This document shows, piece after piece, positions 53,517 through 62,101 of a DNA stretch of 64,000 nt. The DNA is from Flavobacterium sp. KMS (lineage in GTDB: Bacteria > Bacteroidota > Bacteroidia > Flavobacteriales > Flavobacteriaceae). Location of the stretch: contig NZ_JSYP01000002.1 of NCBI RefSeq assembly GCF_000813005.1, positions 186,001-250,000 of the forward strand. Direction: 5' to 3'. The notes beneath the pieces were generated by a model. The model saw only the letters and a list, made by a program, of their open reading frames with translations, was not told the origin of the DNA and searched no databases. Every line of letters starts with the position of its first letter. The stretch's first letter is position 1. Position numbers and translations under genes: made by a program.

Positions 53517-53912
53517 TTATTTAGGACTTGTTGCTATAACAAACTTAAGATTGTTTTTAACCCCTATTTGTAGCACATCTACCAAATCTTGTACTTGTAG
53601 ATTAAACGGAATCCTTACGATTACCGTTTGTTCTTTATCGGTACCTAATTTAGACATTAATGTAGTTTCTAACTCTTCAAAATCTACTGGCTGTTTATCG
53701 ATGTAGAATTTTTTATCTTCTGTAACCGATAAGCTTATAAATTGTTTGTTTGTTTTTTCATTTGCTTTAGCTTTAGGCAATGTCATTTTAATAACATTAG
53801 GATTTGCCAATGTAGATATAATCAAGAAAAACAACAGCAAGAAAAACATAATGTCACTTAGCGATGAAGTTGCCACCTCGGCATGAAATCTTCTTTTTCT
53901 TTTAATAGACAT
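53517..53912 (-). CDS. exbD: ExbD/TolR family biopolymer transporter
   Basis: 131 aa. N-terminal basic tail (MSIKRKRRFHAEVATSS), one membrane helix with the functional Asp (SLSDIMFFLLLFFLIISTL), then the periplasmic domain (ISLSVTEDKKFYIDKQPVDF). It uses the proton gradient with ExbB to drive TonB. It lies 3 bp after exbB, so the two are translated together. Confidence 0.92.
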   Translation of the reverse strand: MSIKRKRRFHAEVATSSLSDIMFFLLLFFLIISTLANPNVIKMTLPKAKANEKTNKQFISLSVTEDKKFYIDKQPVDFEELETTLMSKLGTDKEQTVIVRIPFNLQVQDLVDVLQIGVKNNLKFVIATSPK

Positions 53913-53915
53913 ATC

Positions 53916-54611
53916 TTATGATCTTTGAATTATGTTTACAAATTCAAGTATTTGTTTCTGAATTTTTAAGGCAAAATCATCAATTTTTCCATTCAAAAGG
54001 TGGTACGCGCTATATGCGATAATACCAACAATTAAACCTGAACCACTACTAATCATTTTCTCATATAAACCTCCCGAAATATTACCAATACTAATATTCT
54101 CTGTAACCGAGATACTATAAAAGATCTTAATAACTCCCGAAATAGTACCAATAAAACCTAATGTAGGTGCAATACCTGCAATAAGTCCTAAATGACCAAG
54201 ACGTCTTTCCATCTCTCCTATTTCAATATCGGCAGCACGATCCATATTCGATTCGATTTCAGCTATTGGTCTTCCTATAACCAGAACACCTTCTTTAAGA
54301 ATCTTTCCTGCAGCAGTTTCATTTCTTTCTACAATACTTCTTGCCATATCCAGATTACCTGAATTAAGATTAACCCCCACATCCATCATTAATCTAGGGT
54401 CAATTTTTGAAGCTTTGCTTATGTATAAATAACGCTCGATAATAACGTAAAAAGTATAGAACAATAAGATGGCAATTGGAATCAGGAAAAATCCTCCTTT
54501 TAAAATAAATCCTAAAACAGAAATCTCTGTATTTGGTGCAATTTTTTCGATAACTACGTTAGATGCGGCATTTGCAATAGTATCCGCTTGTAATTGAATG
54601 AAGCTAAACAT
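53916..54611 (-). CDS. exbB: MotA/TolQ/ExbB family proton channel protein
   Basis: 231 aa with three membrane helices (FILKGGFFLIPIAILLFYTFYVI; LGLIAGIAPTLGFIGTISGVIKIFYSI; MISSGSGLIVGIIAYSAYHLL) and the family block APTLGFIGTISGVI. It forms the pentameric channel around ExbD. Order exbB-exbD on this strand, with folC divergent on the other side. Confidence 0.93.
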   Translation of the reverse strand: MFSFIQLQADTIANAASNVVIEKIAPNTEISVLGFILKGGFFLIPIAILLFYTFYVIIERYLYISKASKIDPRLMMDVGVNLNSGNLDMARSIVERNETAAGKILKEGVLVIGRPIAEIESNMDRAADIEIGEMERRLGHLGLIAGIAPTLGFIGTISGVIKIFYSISVTENISIGNISGGLYEKMISSGSGLIVGIIAYSAYHLLNGKIDDFALKIQKQILEFVNIIQRS

Positions 54612-54742
54612 ATATTAATTCTTGTATTTGATAATTAATTCTAAAAAATATTCCAATTTTGCAATAAAGATACTTTTCGCTGTTATATTAAACTAAAAAA
54701 AACGAAAAATATTTCAATCAACAACTATTTTACTCGAAAAAA

Positions 54743-55981
54743 ATGAACTATCAAGAAACTACCGAATGGATGTTCAACCAACTCCCAATGTACCAACTAC
54801 AAGGGGCTTCGGCATATAAAAAAGACTTAACCAATACATTACATTTGGTTGACCATTTAAACAATCCACAAAATTCATTAAAATGTATTCATGTGGCAGG
54901 AACAAACGGAAAAGGATCCACCTCTCACATGCTCGCTTCGGTATTACAAGAAGCTGGATATAAAGTAGGACTTTATACATCACCACATTTAAAAGACTTT
55001 CGCGAGCGTATTAAAATTAACGGTAAAGAAATTTCAGAAGATTTTGTTTGCGAATTTATAAGTAAACACAAAGATTTTTTTGAATCTAATGATATGAGTT
55101 TTTTCGAAATGTCTGTTGGTTTAGCATTTGATTATTTTGCTACAGCAAAAGTAGATATCGCTATTATAGAAGTAGGCTTAGGCGGAAGACTAGACGCAAC
55201 CAATGTCATTACTCCATTGGTTTCTGTTATTACCAATATAGACTTAGATCATACGCAGTTTCTGGGAACTACCCCAGCAGCAATTGCAGGCGAAAAAGCG
55301 GGGATTATAAAACAAAATGTACCAGTTGTAATTGGAGAATATACTCCAGAAACAAAACCTGTTTTTTTAGCTAAAGCAAAAGAGACTCAGTCTGAAATAT
55401 ATTTTGCTTCTGATATTATTACCGAAGTTTACCCTTCTGATTTAATTGGAGATTATCAGCAACATAATAAAAAGACTGTTCAGGAAACCATACATATCCT
55501 GAATACTCAAAATGATTTTAAAATATCCGACGAAAATCTTAAAACTGGATTATTAAACGTCGTTACAAATACAGGTTTACAAGGAAGATGGCAACAGCTT
55601 GGCGAAAATCCTAAAATTATATGCGATACGGCTCATAACAAAAATGGCCTGGCTATAGTAATAAACCAAATCCAGAATGAAACTTACGAGAACTTACATA
55701 TTGTATTGGGAGTTGTAAATGATAAAGATTTAGATTCCGTTTTACTACTATTTCCTAAAAAGGCACAATACTATTTCTGTAGTCCAAATTCCTCTCGTGG
55801 TTTAAGCACTGCTATTTTACAGGAAAATGCTAAAAAATATGATTTAATAGGTAAAACTTACGACTCTGTTTCGGATGCTTTTACGGCTGCAAAAGAAAAT
55901 GCGACCAAAAATGACTTTATTTTTGTGGGAGGAAGCACATTTGTAGTCGCCGAATTGCCTTTGGATAAAGAGAAACAATAA
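54743..55981 (+). CDS. folC: folylpolyglutamate synthase / dihydrofolate synthase
   Basis: 412 aa, Mur-ligase fold. P-loop VAGTNGKGSTSHMLASVLQE (about 51-70), YTSPHLKDFRERI, VGLGGRLDATNVI, NIDLDHTQFLG and the C-terminal domain from about 285 (ICDTAHNKNGLAIVI). It adds glutamate to dihydropteroate and folates. Single gene divergent from exbB. Confidence 0.95.
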   Translation: MNYQETTEWMFNQLPMYQLQGASAYKKDLTNTLHLVDHLNNPQNSLKCIHVAGTNGKGSTSHMLASVLQEAGYKVGLYTSPHLKDFRERIKINGKEISEDFVCEFISKHKDFFESNDMSFFEMSVGLAFDYFATAKVDIAIIEVGLGGRLDATNVITPLVSVITNIDLDHTQFLGTTPAAIAGEKAGIIKQNVPVVIGEYTPETKPVFLAKAKETQSEIYFASDIITEVYPSDLIGDYQQHNKKTVQETIHILNTQNDFKISDENLKTGLLNVVTNTGLQGRWQQLGENPKIICDTAHNKNGLAIVINQIQNETYENLHIVLGVVNDKDLDSVLLLFPKKAQYYFCSPNSSRGLSTAILQENAKKYDLIGKTYDSVSDAFTAAKENATKNDFIFVGGSTFVVAELPLDKEKQ

Positions 55982-56184
55982 CTAGACTTATTTCTAAACC
56001 TAGTAAAAAAGCTACAAAAAACAAATTCGCTCAAAAAAACCACATATTCAAATAACTAAATATCAATCGCATAAAAACTAACTGCAAATTATTATTATAT
56101 TTTATTTAAAAAAGTTTTGGTAATGCAGAAAACAGTCTTATATTTGCACTCGCAATCACATAACGATAGCAACCTAGTAAAATA

Positions 56185-56259
56185 GGGCGATTAGCTCAGC
56201 TGGTTCAGAGCACCTCGTTTACACCGAGGGGGTCGGGGGTTCGAACCCCTCATCGCCCA
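56185..56259 (+). tRNA. tRNA-Val (anticodon TAC)
   Basis: Complete cloverleaf: acceptor GGGCGAT/ATCGCCC, D arm GCTC/GAGC, anticodon arm CCTCG-TTTACAC-CGAGG with TAC, and the T arm with TTCGAAC. The discriminator is A; CCA is not encoded (the next bases are CAA). Confidence 0.96.
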
Positions 56260-56263
56260 CAAA

Positions 56264-56293
56264 GAACTCCATTAGAAATAATGGAGTTTTTTT
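56264..56293. terminator. intrinsic terminator after tRNA-Val
   Basis: AACTCCATTA-GAAA-TAATGGAGTT followed by T7. Confidence 0.85.
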
Positions 56294-56309
56294 ATAGCTT
56301 ACCGAGTGT

Positions 56310-56340
56310 CACAGATTTCAAATCTAGACTATCGGGTTCG
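56310..56340. repeat. repeat CACAGATTTCAAATC before tRNA-Tyr
   Basis: CACAGATTTCAAATC here and CACAGATTACAAATC at 56545-56559 flank the tRNA-Tyr gene, both followed by CTAT and CGG. They are short direct repeats of uncertain meaning. Confidence 0.5.
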
Positions 56341-56420
56341 GGGAGATACTCAAGCGGCCAACGAGGGCAGACTGTAAATCTGCTGTGTAAACTTCGCAGG
56401 TTCGAATCCTGCTCTCCCCA
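56340..56420 (+). tRNA. tRNA-Tyr (anticodon GTA)
   Basis: Acceptor GGGGAGA/TCTCCCC, anticodon arm GCAGA-CTGTAAA-TCTGC with GTA, long variable arm (class II, TGTGTAAACTTC), T arm GCAGG-TTCGAAT-CCTGC, discriminator A. 81 nt, typical for bacterial tRNA-Tyr. Confidence 0.96.
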
Positions 56421-56480
56421 CAAAAGGGGAAAAGAAGTGAAAAAGGCAACTTTATCAATCTTTTCAAAACCCGAAACATT

Positions 56481-56523
56481 AAAAAAAACCTGTAAATCGA
56501 AAGATTCACAGGTTTTTTGTTTT
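56481..56523. terminator. intrinsic terminator after tRNA-Tyr
   Basis: AAAACCTGTAAATC-GAAA-GATTCACAGGTTTT with long A and T runs, one mismatch in the stem. Confidence 0.88.
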
Positions 56524-56593
56524 AAAGTACTTTACTATTGCAGGCACAGATTACAAATCCCCGCTATATCGGATCAGGTTCAAAAGTTGGGGA

Positions 56594-57586
56594 TTAAGCA
56601 AAAAGATTAGATAATCTGAACAAGAAGAAATCTATATTTCTTACACCTCTGAATTGTGATCTAAATGCTTTAATTTTTGCATTAAAAGATTCAGCCGAAG
56701 CATTGGTACTTCTATTATCAAAATAGTTTAAGATTGACTGGTAATTAAAAGTTATGGTATTGAGCAGAATATTGAAGTTTTTAAAACCTGATTCCTCTAC
56801 ATTTCTATACCAATGTGCTAGTTTGGTCATAGCAATATGTTTATCGTTGTGATTATTGTAAATCCCTCGAAGTTGTTGATTTAGATTATAGGCTGTTTTT
56901 ATATCTGGATATAGGTCAAAGAGTATTTGAGCTCTTTCTTTTTGGCTCTGTGTCCATTTTTCGCGAGATTTATAAAGTAAATACCTGCTTCTGGCTAATA
57001 GCTGTTTTACAGAATCTCCGTTTGATAAAAGCTGTGAAATATATGTTTTATTTTCTTTTTTTGCCTGTAATATTAATTGATTTTCAAAATCCATAGCTTC
57101 CCATCGATGTTTGATTCTGATTTCTTGTAATGCTTCCAATGCCAATTTTTGAACATGGAACCTATCGGTTACTTGTATGGCTTTTGGAAAGGCTCTCTTT
57201 GATATTAATTTCATGGAATTAGCCATATCAAGTGTTATTTCTTTTACACAAGATCTCTTTTTGTAATCAATTTTACAGAGGTGTTCTATGACCTGATCAG
57301 CTTTGGTTCCTGCAACAATAGCCACTAAGCAGCCTTTTTTGCCTTTGAATTTCTTGTTGGTTACAATTGTATAGAGTTCACCCTGAGATAAAGCTACTTC
57401 ATCAATGGATAAATGAGTACCTATATTTTCGGGGTAAACAATCCACTGGTGCGCATGTTCGCGCGGAGCCCATGTACTAAAAAAGCTTAGATGTTTTTTA
57501 TATTGTCTTTGAAGTTTTTTTCCATTGACTCCGAAAAAACCTCCAATGGTATGACAGTCGGTAGCGTTATTATCTATTAATTTCTT
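56594..57586 (-). CDS. IS transposase, catalytic frame (ISAon1/ISL3-like DDE)
   Basis: The frame is open from 57586 to the stop at 56594 (330 codons). The first in-frame GTG (57325) would cut off the first catalytic Asp (HLSIDEVALSQGELYTIV), so the protein must start further up, by frameshift from the frame at 57570-57917 or re-initiation. Other parts: VTDRFHVQKLALEALQEIR with the second Asp, and NASAESFNAKIKAFRSQFRG with the Glu. The shift needed is +1 relative to the first frame. No internal stops, so it may be active. Confidence 0.85.
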   Translation of the reverse strand, partial: KKLIDNNATDCHTIGGFFGVNGKKLQRQYKKHLSFFSTWAPREHAHQWIVYPENIGTHLSIDEVALSQGELYTIVTNKKFKGKKGCLVAIVAGTKADQVIEHLCKIDYKKRSCVKEITLDMANSMKLISKRAFPKAIQVTDRFHVQKLALEALQEIRIKHRWEAMDFENQLILQAKKENKTYISQLLSNGDSVKQLLARSRYLLYKSREKWTQSQKERAQILFDLYPDIKTAYNLNQQLRGIYNNHNDKHIAMTKLAHWYRNVEESGFKNFNILLNTITFNYQSILNYFDNRSTNASAESFNAKIKAFRSQFRGVRNIDFFLFRLSNLFA

Positions 57587-57917
57587 TTAAAAAAGCCGCA
57601 AACTCCTGCGTCATGCGAGTTCCTTTAGCTACTAATGCCCAATCTCTTTTTATAATTTGACCATTGGTTTTATTGGTCCAGCGGCGTCTTTTGATATGTA
57701 AATACACAAATTTGCCTCTTAATGGAAAATCCTGAATGGTAATCTCATCTTGAAAACCCTTTGATACTAATTCAAACATATCAAACTCTTGTGGAGGCTT
57801 AGCGCTCTCTTCGAAATAAAGGTGTAGTACTTCTTCTGTGTTAGTACTAGAAACTATTTCAAAGTGTTCTACTAAAAAATCAGGCAGCATAAATTTTAAA
57901 AGGTCTATAGGAGTCAT
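57570..57917 (-). CDS. IS transposase, N-terminal frame
   Basis: 115 aa (MTPIDLLKFMLPDFLVEHFE...). It matches in kind the ISAon1 N-terminal region protein: an acidic start, then FPLRGKFVYLHIKRRRWTN, likely DNA-binding. Its end (AAFLKEINR) overlaps the start of the catalytic frame in a run TTTTTTAAAAG, where slippage could occur. Confidence 0.82.
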   Translation of the reverse strand: MTPIDLLKFMLPDFLVEHFEIVSSTNTEEVLHLYFEESAKPPQEFDMFELVSKGFQDEITIQDFPLRGKFVYLHIKRRRWTNKTNGQIIKRDWALVAKGTRMTQEFAAFLKEINR

Positions 57918-57985
57918 CTCAAATTCTTAGATTACAAAGTTCTTATTTTATTTTGACATTCCTCCCCAGGTTTTGTTCTTGATCC

Positions 57986-58560
57986 CACAAAGGTTCGCAA
58001 AGTTTAATCGGATCAGGTGCAAAAGTTGGGATCAATACTAAAAGAGCATAAAGGCTTACATAAAGGTTCGTAAAGTTTAATCAATAGCTTTGTGAACCTT
58101 TGTGTTTTTTCTATTTCATTACTCTGCGGTTAAAATGGATCAATTAGTAGCTCGACAATCTAAAAAAGCTTTGTGTTAGTATCTTGTGAAAACCCTTCGT
58201 TCCTCAGGGTGACAAGACTGTGGTTGTTTTAATAGCAAAATAAGCGCAAAGGCTTACACGAAGGTTCGCAAAGTTTAATAAATAGCTTTGCAAGCCTTTG
58301 CGTTTTTTTTCTATTTCCTCACTCTGCGGTTAAAACCGGAAGTATTATTTATGCTAAAGACAGCTTTGCATCTCAGAGATTTCTGAGAAACTATTTTAAG
58401 TTTTACAAGTAAGAAATCTTTGCGAGACTCTGTGTAAACTTTGTGAAGTTTCGTGGTATAATTTTAGCGTGTTTATGGAGCGGAATCGTTTGTGAATAGT
58501 GTCTAACAGGTACAAGGGGTAAAAGTGTTTTAAAATGAATATAATGAAGTGTTCTTTCTT
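57986..58560. repeat. repeat-rich gap with two 88-bp hairpin units
   Basis: Two direct units, 58047-58135 and 58249-58336, share AAAGGCTTACA, AAGGTTCGYAAAGTTTAAT, AATAGCTTTG, TTTCTATTTC and ACTCTGCGGTTAAAA. Each can fold: AAAGGTTCGTAAAG pairs with CTTTGTGAACCTTT in the first, with matching changes in the second. There is also the CTTCGTTCCTC repeat (58195-58223) and the copy of the IS end (58010-58035). No gene is seen. Confidence 0.75.
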
Positions 58561-58568
58561 ATGCAGGC

Positions 58569-58601
58569 ATAAAAAAACCTGCTCGATTGAGCAGGTTTGA
58601 T
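58569..58601. terminator. intrinsic terminator of the asmA-like gene
   Basis: AAACCTGCTC-GATT-GAGCAGGTTT; the A-run on the plus strand gives the T tail for the minus-strand operon miaE-asmA-like. Confidence 0.88.
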
Positions 58602-58620
58602 AACATTGATAAAGTTTAGA

Positions 58621-61389
58621 TTAATCTTCGGTATCTTGAGTTTCTTCTAAATCATCTGATTTTCGTCCTATTTTTATTTTAGGATTGTCTTTGTTTCCTG
58701 TTATTATTAACGGAACTCCTAAAATTCCTAAAGGAGGTAAGCCTAATCTCATTTTTATGTTTAATTTTCCATCTAAACTAGTTGTTCCTTCTATTCTTGG
58801 TCTAAAACCTGCAAATTTAAATTTGAATCGTTCCAGGGTAATTATATTGTTTTTAATACTACTCTTGATATCTACTTTTGAAATTTCAGGATTTTTTATT
58901 CCCTCATGGCTAGTTGTTTTACTTACTGCATTAAACATTTTCATGCCATATAATTTGATGTCTTTTACAGAGACAACTCCTTCACCTACTAACGAAGGAT
59001 AAACAGGTTCCATATTAGCATTAAGTCTTCCTTTTAATTTATAATCTAAAGAAACTGTTCCTTGTGCTTTTTCAGCTGCACTAGCCATTTTTCTAAATAT
59101 CTCAATTTCATTATAAGCCTTTTTAACGTCAAAATCTGTTGCTTTGATAGTATAGTCGAATAGAGCTTTTTTCATTGTTAGAGCTTGGTATGTTGCGTCC
59201 ATGGTTACTTCGCAGCCTATCAAATTAAAACCTGTATTTTGCATGGTTAAAATACCCTTATTCATCTTGAGGTTACCTTTGGCATTATTTAAGGCAAGTT
59301 TATTAAAGTTTACTTTCTGTGCATTTGCCTGAAATTGTAGATTAAAATTCTTTGGAATTATAATTACACCAGTTTGTACTACTTCAGTTTTTGGAGTTTC
59401 AGAACTTGTATTTGATGTTGTTGCCGTACTATTTGTTTCAATAGTAGTTGTCGACATAAATTCATCAGCATTGATGTATCTTGAATTTATGACAAATGAA
59501 CCTTTTAAAACACCCGTTTTGGTTGTTGCAAAATTGATGACATTTTGTAAATAACCATTCATTTTAAAATCTGATTGACCGTAAGTTGACAAAAAGTTTT
59601 TGAAGAACATTTTGTCTTGGTTTATTTTAAATAGACCTTCTTTAATAATGAACTTTTTAGGAAGGTATTCAGAAACTATTCCTATGTTTTTAATTTCTAG
59701 CGTTCCTTTATTATGGAGTTTACTATAATTTCCTTTTTCGGCATCACTTTGTTTGCCTTTTAAAACTAAATCAGCTTTAATTGAACCATCTAAATCTAAC
59801 CCTTTTTGAGAAAATACTCTATATATTTTGCTTATGTCTAGTTCTCCTTTGGCTTTCACATCATAAGTAAGATCATTAAAATTATATAAATCGGCATCAA
59901 TATAAAAAGGTTTCCCCTCAAATGTTATTTGTGCAGGTGATAATTTTACTTTTAAATCATCAAAAGTTCCTTTCTGATTTTTAATTTCTGAAACAATAGT
60001 TATGTCTGTAATTGGGTTAGGATAATATTTTGTTTTTAAATATCCATTTTTGAAATTAATAGTCCCAGAAGTTACGGGAAAGAGTTTGTTTTTTAAATCA
60101 AAAATCCCTTTTGCTTTAATATCTCCAATAAGATTTCCTTTTAACTCAATATCAGGTATTCCAAATGCCTGAGTTAGTTTCTCTAAATCTATCTGACTGC
60201 TTAAATCTATATTCAAGTCTGGAGTGTCAACTCCTTTTACATAGAATTTAGATTTTAAATAATCTTTATTAATATTCAAAGCTAAATTCTTTCCGTCAAC
60301 AATTAATAGATCTGGATTTAATGAAGGTAGTTTTGTATTTATATCCAGATTCAAATTTGAAATAGGGAATGAACTTTTATTATAGTTTACATATCCATCA
60401 TTTATTTTTAAATCTAAGTTTAAATCTGGCGCTATATTTTGAGAAGCAATGTATTTTCCTTTTAGTGTAAGCAATAAATTGGTGTTTCCTTTTAAATCAG
60501 TTTTTGATAACCAAGTGATAAATTTTGGAGGAAATGCTGTAAATACATCATGTAATTGGCTATTATTCGATTTAATTACAAAATCGATATTATAACCGTC
60601 TTTTAAGAAGTCAAATTTTCCTTTAAAATCAACAATTAGCTGATTTATTTTTAAATTGTTTTGCTCAAAAAAGAATGATAAAGAGTTTACATTTACTTTA
60701 GTGATTAAATCGGCATCAACCTTTTTATTCATTAAGTACGGTTCATTCTCATATAAAATATTAAGTTTTTCGATTTTAGCTTTTGAATATAAATCGAAAA
60801 TATCTTTGCTTAAATCTCCTTTTCCAGAATAATTAAAACCAAAAACATCTAGATGTACATTGGTTGATTTATCATCATAAATAATTTTGCTATTTAAGAT
60901 TTCAATTTTTTCTAACTTTAAAGAAGTATCGCTGCTGTCTGTTGCTTTTTCAGCTTCGACTGATGACGATTTGTAAACGTTATAATTTGCTTCACCATTT
61001 TTATTAACTTTTACATTGATAAATGAATCTGATAAGTAAATTTGATCGATACTTACCGTTTTGCCAAATATTAAACTGCTAATATTTATTCCAAAGGAAA
61101 CCTCTTTTGCTGAAACAAAATTCTCTTTCTCGAATGGAGCAGATCCATTTAATTTTAAATCGTTTAAAGTTAAAGTTAATGATGGAAAATGATGAAAGAA
61201 GGAGATATTAGCATCAGAATAATTTAATTCGGCATTAAGTTTTTTGTTTGCTGTTTTCTTTATCTCTTCTTTTATTTTATCCGAAAAAACATAAGGCGTT
61301 ATAAAAAGTAGCGCTAAAATAACGACTAGCACTATTCCAATATATTTTACTATTCTATATAAAATGGATTTTATATTCCCTTTTGCCAT
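58621..61389 (-). CDS. AsmA family protein
   Basis: 922 aa. One N-terminal membrane anchor (YRIVKYIGIVLVVILALLFI, about 11-31), then a long repeating beta region (LTLNDLKLNGSAPFEKENFV and many similar), and a typical AsmA C-terminal region (SVKDIKLYGMKMFNAVS, FKFAGFRPRIEGTTSLDGKL, PLGILGVPLIITGNKDNPKI). AsmA/TamB-like proteins form grooves for lipid transport between membranes and affect outer-membrane integrity. It follows miaE by 21 bp. Confidence 0.9.
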   Translation of the reverse strand: MAKGNIKSILYRIVKYIGIVLVVILALLFITPYVFSDKIKEEIKKTANKKLNAELNYSDANISFFHHFPSLTLTLNDLKLNGSAPFEKENFVSAKEVSFGINISSLIFGKTVSIDQIYLSDSFINVKVNKNGEANYNVYKSSSVEAEKATDSSDTSLKLEKIEILNSKIIYDDKSTNVHLDVFGFNYSGKGDLSKDIFDLYSKAKIEKLNILYENEPYLMNKKVDADLITKVNVNSLSFFFEQNNLKINQLIVDFKGKFDFLKDGYNIDFVIKSNNSQLHDVFTAFPPKFITWLSKTDLKGNTNLLLTLKGKYIASQNIAPDLNLDLKINDGYVNYNKSSFPISNLNLDINTKLPSLNPDLLIVDGKNLALNINKDYLKSKFYVKGVDTPDLNIDLSSQIDLEKLTQAFGIPDIELKGNLIGDIKAKGIFDLKNKLFPVTSGTINFKNGYLKTKYYPNPITDITIVSEIKNQKGTFDDLKVKLSPAQITFEGKPFYIDADLYNFNDLTYDVKAKGELDISKIYRVFSQKGLDLDGSIKADLVLKGKQSDAEKGNYSKLHNKGTLEIKNIGIVSEYLPKKFIIKEGLFKINQDKMFFKNFLSTYGQSDFKMNGYLQNVINFATTKTGVLKGSFVINSRYINADEFMSTTTIETNSTATTSNTSSETPKTEVVQTGVIIIPKNFNLQFQANAQKVNFNKLALNNAKGNLKMNKGILTMQNTGFNLIGCEVTMDATYQALTMKKALFDYTIKATDFDVKKAYNEIEIFRKMASAAEKAQGTVSLDYKLKGRLNANMEPVYPSLVGEGVVSVKDIKLYGMKMFNAVSKTTSHEGIKNPEISKVDIKSSIKNNIITLERFKFKFAGFRPRIEGTTSLDGKLNIKMRLGLPPLGILGVPLIITGNKDNPKIKIGRKSDDLEETQDTED

Positions 61390-61410
61390 AAGTATGATTA
61401 TTAGTTAGTT

Positions 61411-61992
61411 TTATCCGTGTACAGTTTCGCTTTTTCCATAATTGGTAATGATAGAACCTTCATATTCAATCCATTCTTTCCAACGTTTATCAATGTCTAT
61501 ATTATCTGTATATTTTCGGGCAAATCCTAAAAAAGTAGTATAATGTCCTGCTTCCGAAATCATTAAATCACGATAAAATGTTGCCAATTCTTGGTCTTTT
61601 ATGTTTTCTGAAAGGACTTTAAAGCGTTCACAACTTCTAGCTTCAATCATAGCCGAAAATAATAAGCGGTCACAAAGGGCATCTTTTCTACTGCCATCTT
61701 TTTTCATGAATTTAAAAAGCTCATTTACATAGTGGTCTTTTCTTTCGCGACCAAGTGTCAAACCTCTTTTCTTGATAATGTCATGTACCATTTGTAAATG
61801 CTCTAACTCTTCTCTGGCAATAATTAGCATTTCTGTTACTAATTCCTCTAATTCTGAATTGTATGTTACTAAACTAATTGCGTTTGAAGCCGCTTTTTGC
61901 TCACACCACGCATGGTCGGTAAGAATTTCTTCGATATTCGATTCGACTATGTTTACCCAACGTGGGTCTGTAGCTAATTTTAATCCTAACAT
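61411..61992 (-). CDS. miaE: tRNA-(ms2io6A)-hydroxylase
   Basis: 193 aa, ferritin-like di-iron fold. Metal ligands: EQKAASNAISL, EELEHLQMVH (EXXH), MIEARSCERFK and SEAGHYTTFLG (EXXH). MiaE hydroxylates the isopentenyl group of ms2i6A37 in tRNAs reading UNN codons. Start MLGLKLATDPRWVNIVE is the usual family start. Heads the operon with the AsmA-like gene. Confidence 0.95.
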   Translation of the reverse strand: MLGLKLATDPRWVNIVESNIEEILTDHAWCEQKAASNAISLVTYNSELEELVTEMLIIAREELEHLQMVHDIIKKRGLTLGRERKDHYVNELFKFMKKDGSRKDALCDRLLFSAMIEARSCERFKVLSENIKDQELATFYRDLMISEAGHYTTFLGFARKYTDNIDIDKRWKEWIEYEGSIITNYGKSETVHG

Positions 61993-62012
61993 GATATTTG
62001 ATTTATAACTTA

Positions 62013-62020
62013 CAAAATTA
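62013..62020 (-). promoter_or_regulatory. -7 promoter element of miaE
   Basis: On the minus strand TAATTTTG, a full match to TAnnTTTG, 20 bp upstream of the miaE ATG. Confidence 0.55.
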
Positions 62021-62101
62021 GTGTTTTATTCCCGATTTTTGGGTTTAATGATGATATTGCCGCTTAAATAGTATTATTTTGTAGTAGAAATAAAATAGGA
62101 T

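Larger units (their letters stand above)
56571..57985 (-). mobile_element. insertion sequence of ISAon1 type, about 1.4 kb
   Basis: Two transposase frames on the minus strand lie between imperfect terminal inverted repeats: GGATCAGGTTCAAAAGTTGG at 56571 on the left, and on the right, reversed, GGATCAAGAACAAAACCTGG from 57985; about 17 of 24 positions agree (including CAAAA and TGGGGA). No short target duplication could be fixed. A 26-bp direct copy of the left end is found outside, at 58010-58035. Confidence 0.7.

Noticed and set aside
56300..56340. Possible degraded third tRNA between tRNA-Val and tRNA-Tyr
   Set aside because: GGGTTCG is tRNA-like, but no acceptor or anticodon stem can be formed.
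56571..58035. IS-end repeats considered as integron attC sites
   Set aside because: The GTTGGG words do not complete the RYYYAAC/GTTRRRY pairs, and no integrase or cassette array is seen.
58047..58336. Repeated units considered as a CRISPR array
   Set aside because: Only two units of about 88 bp, with internal hairpins and spacing of about 113 bp; no cas genes in the window.
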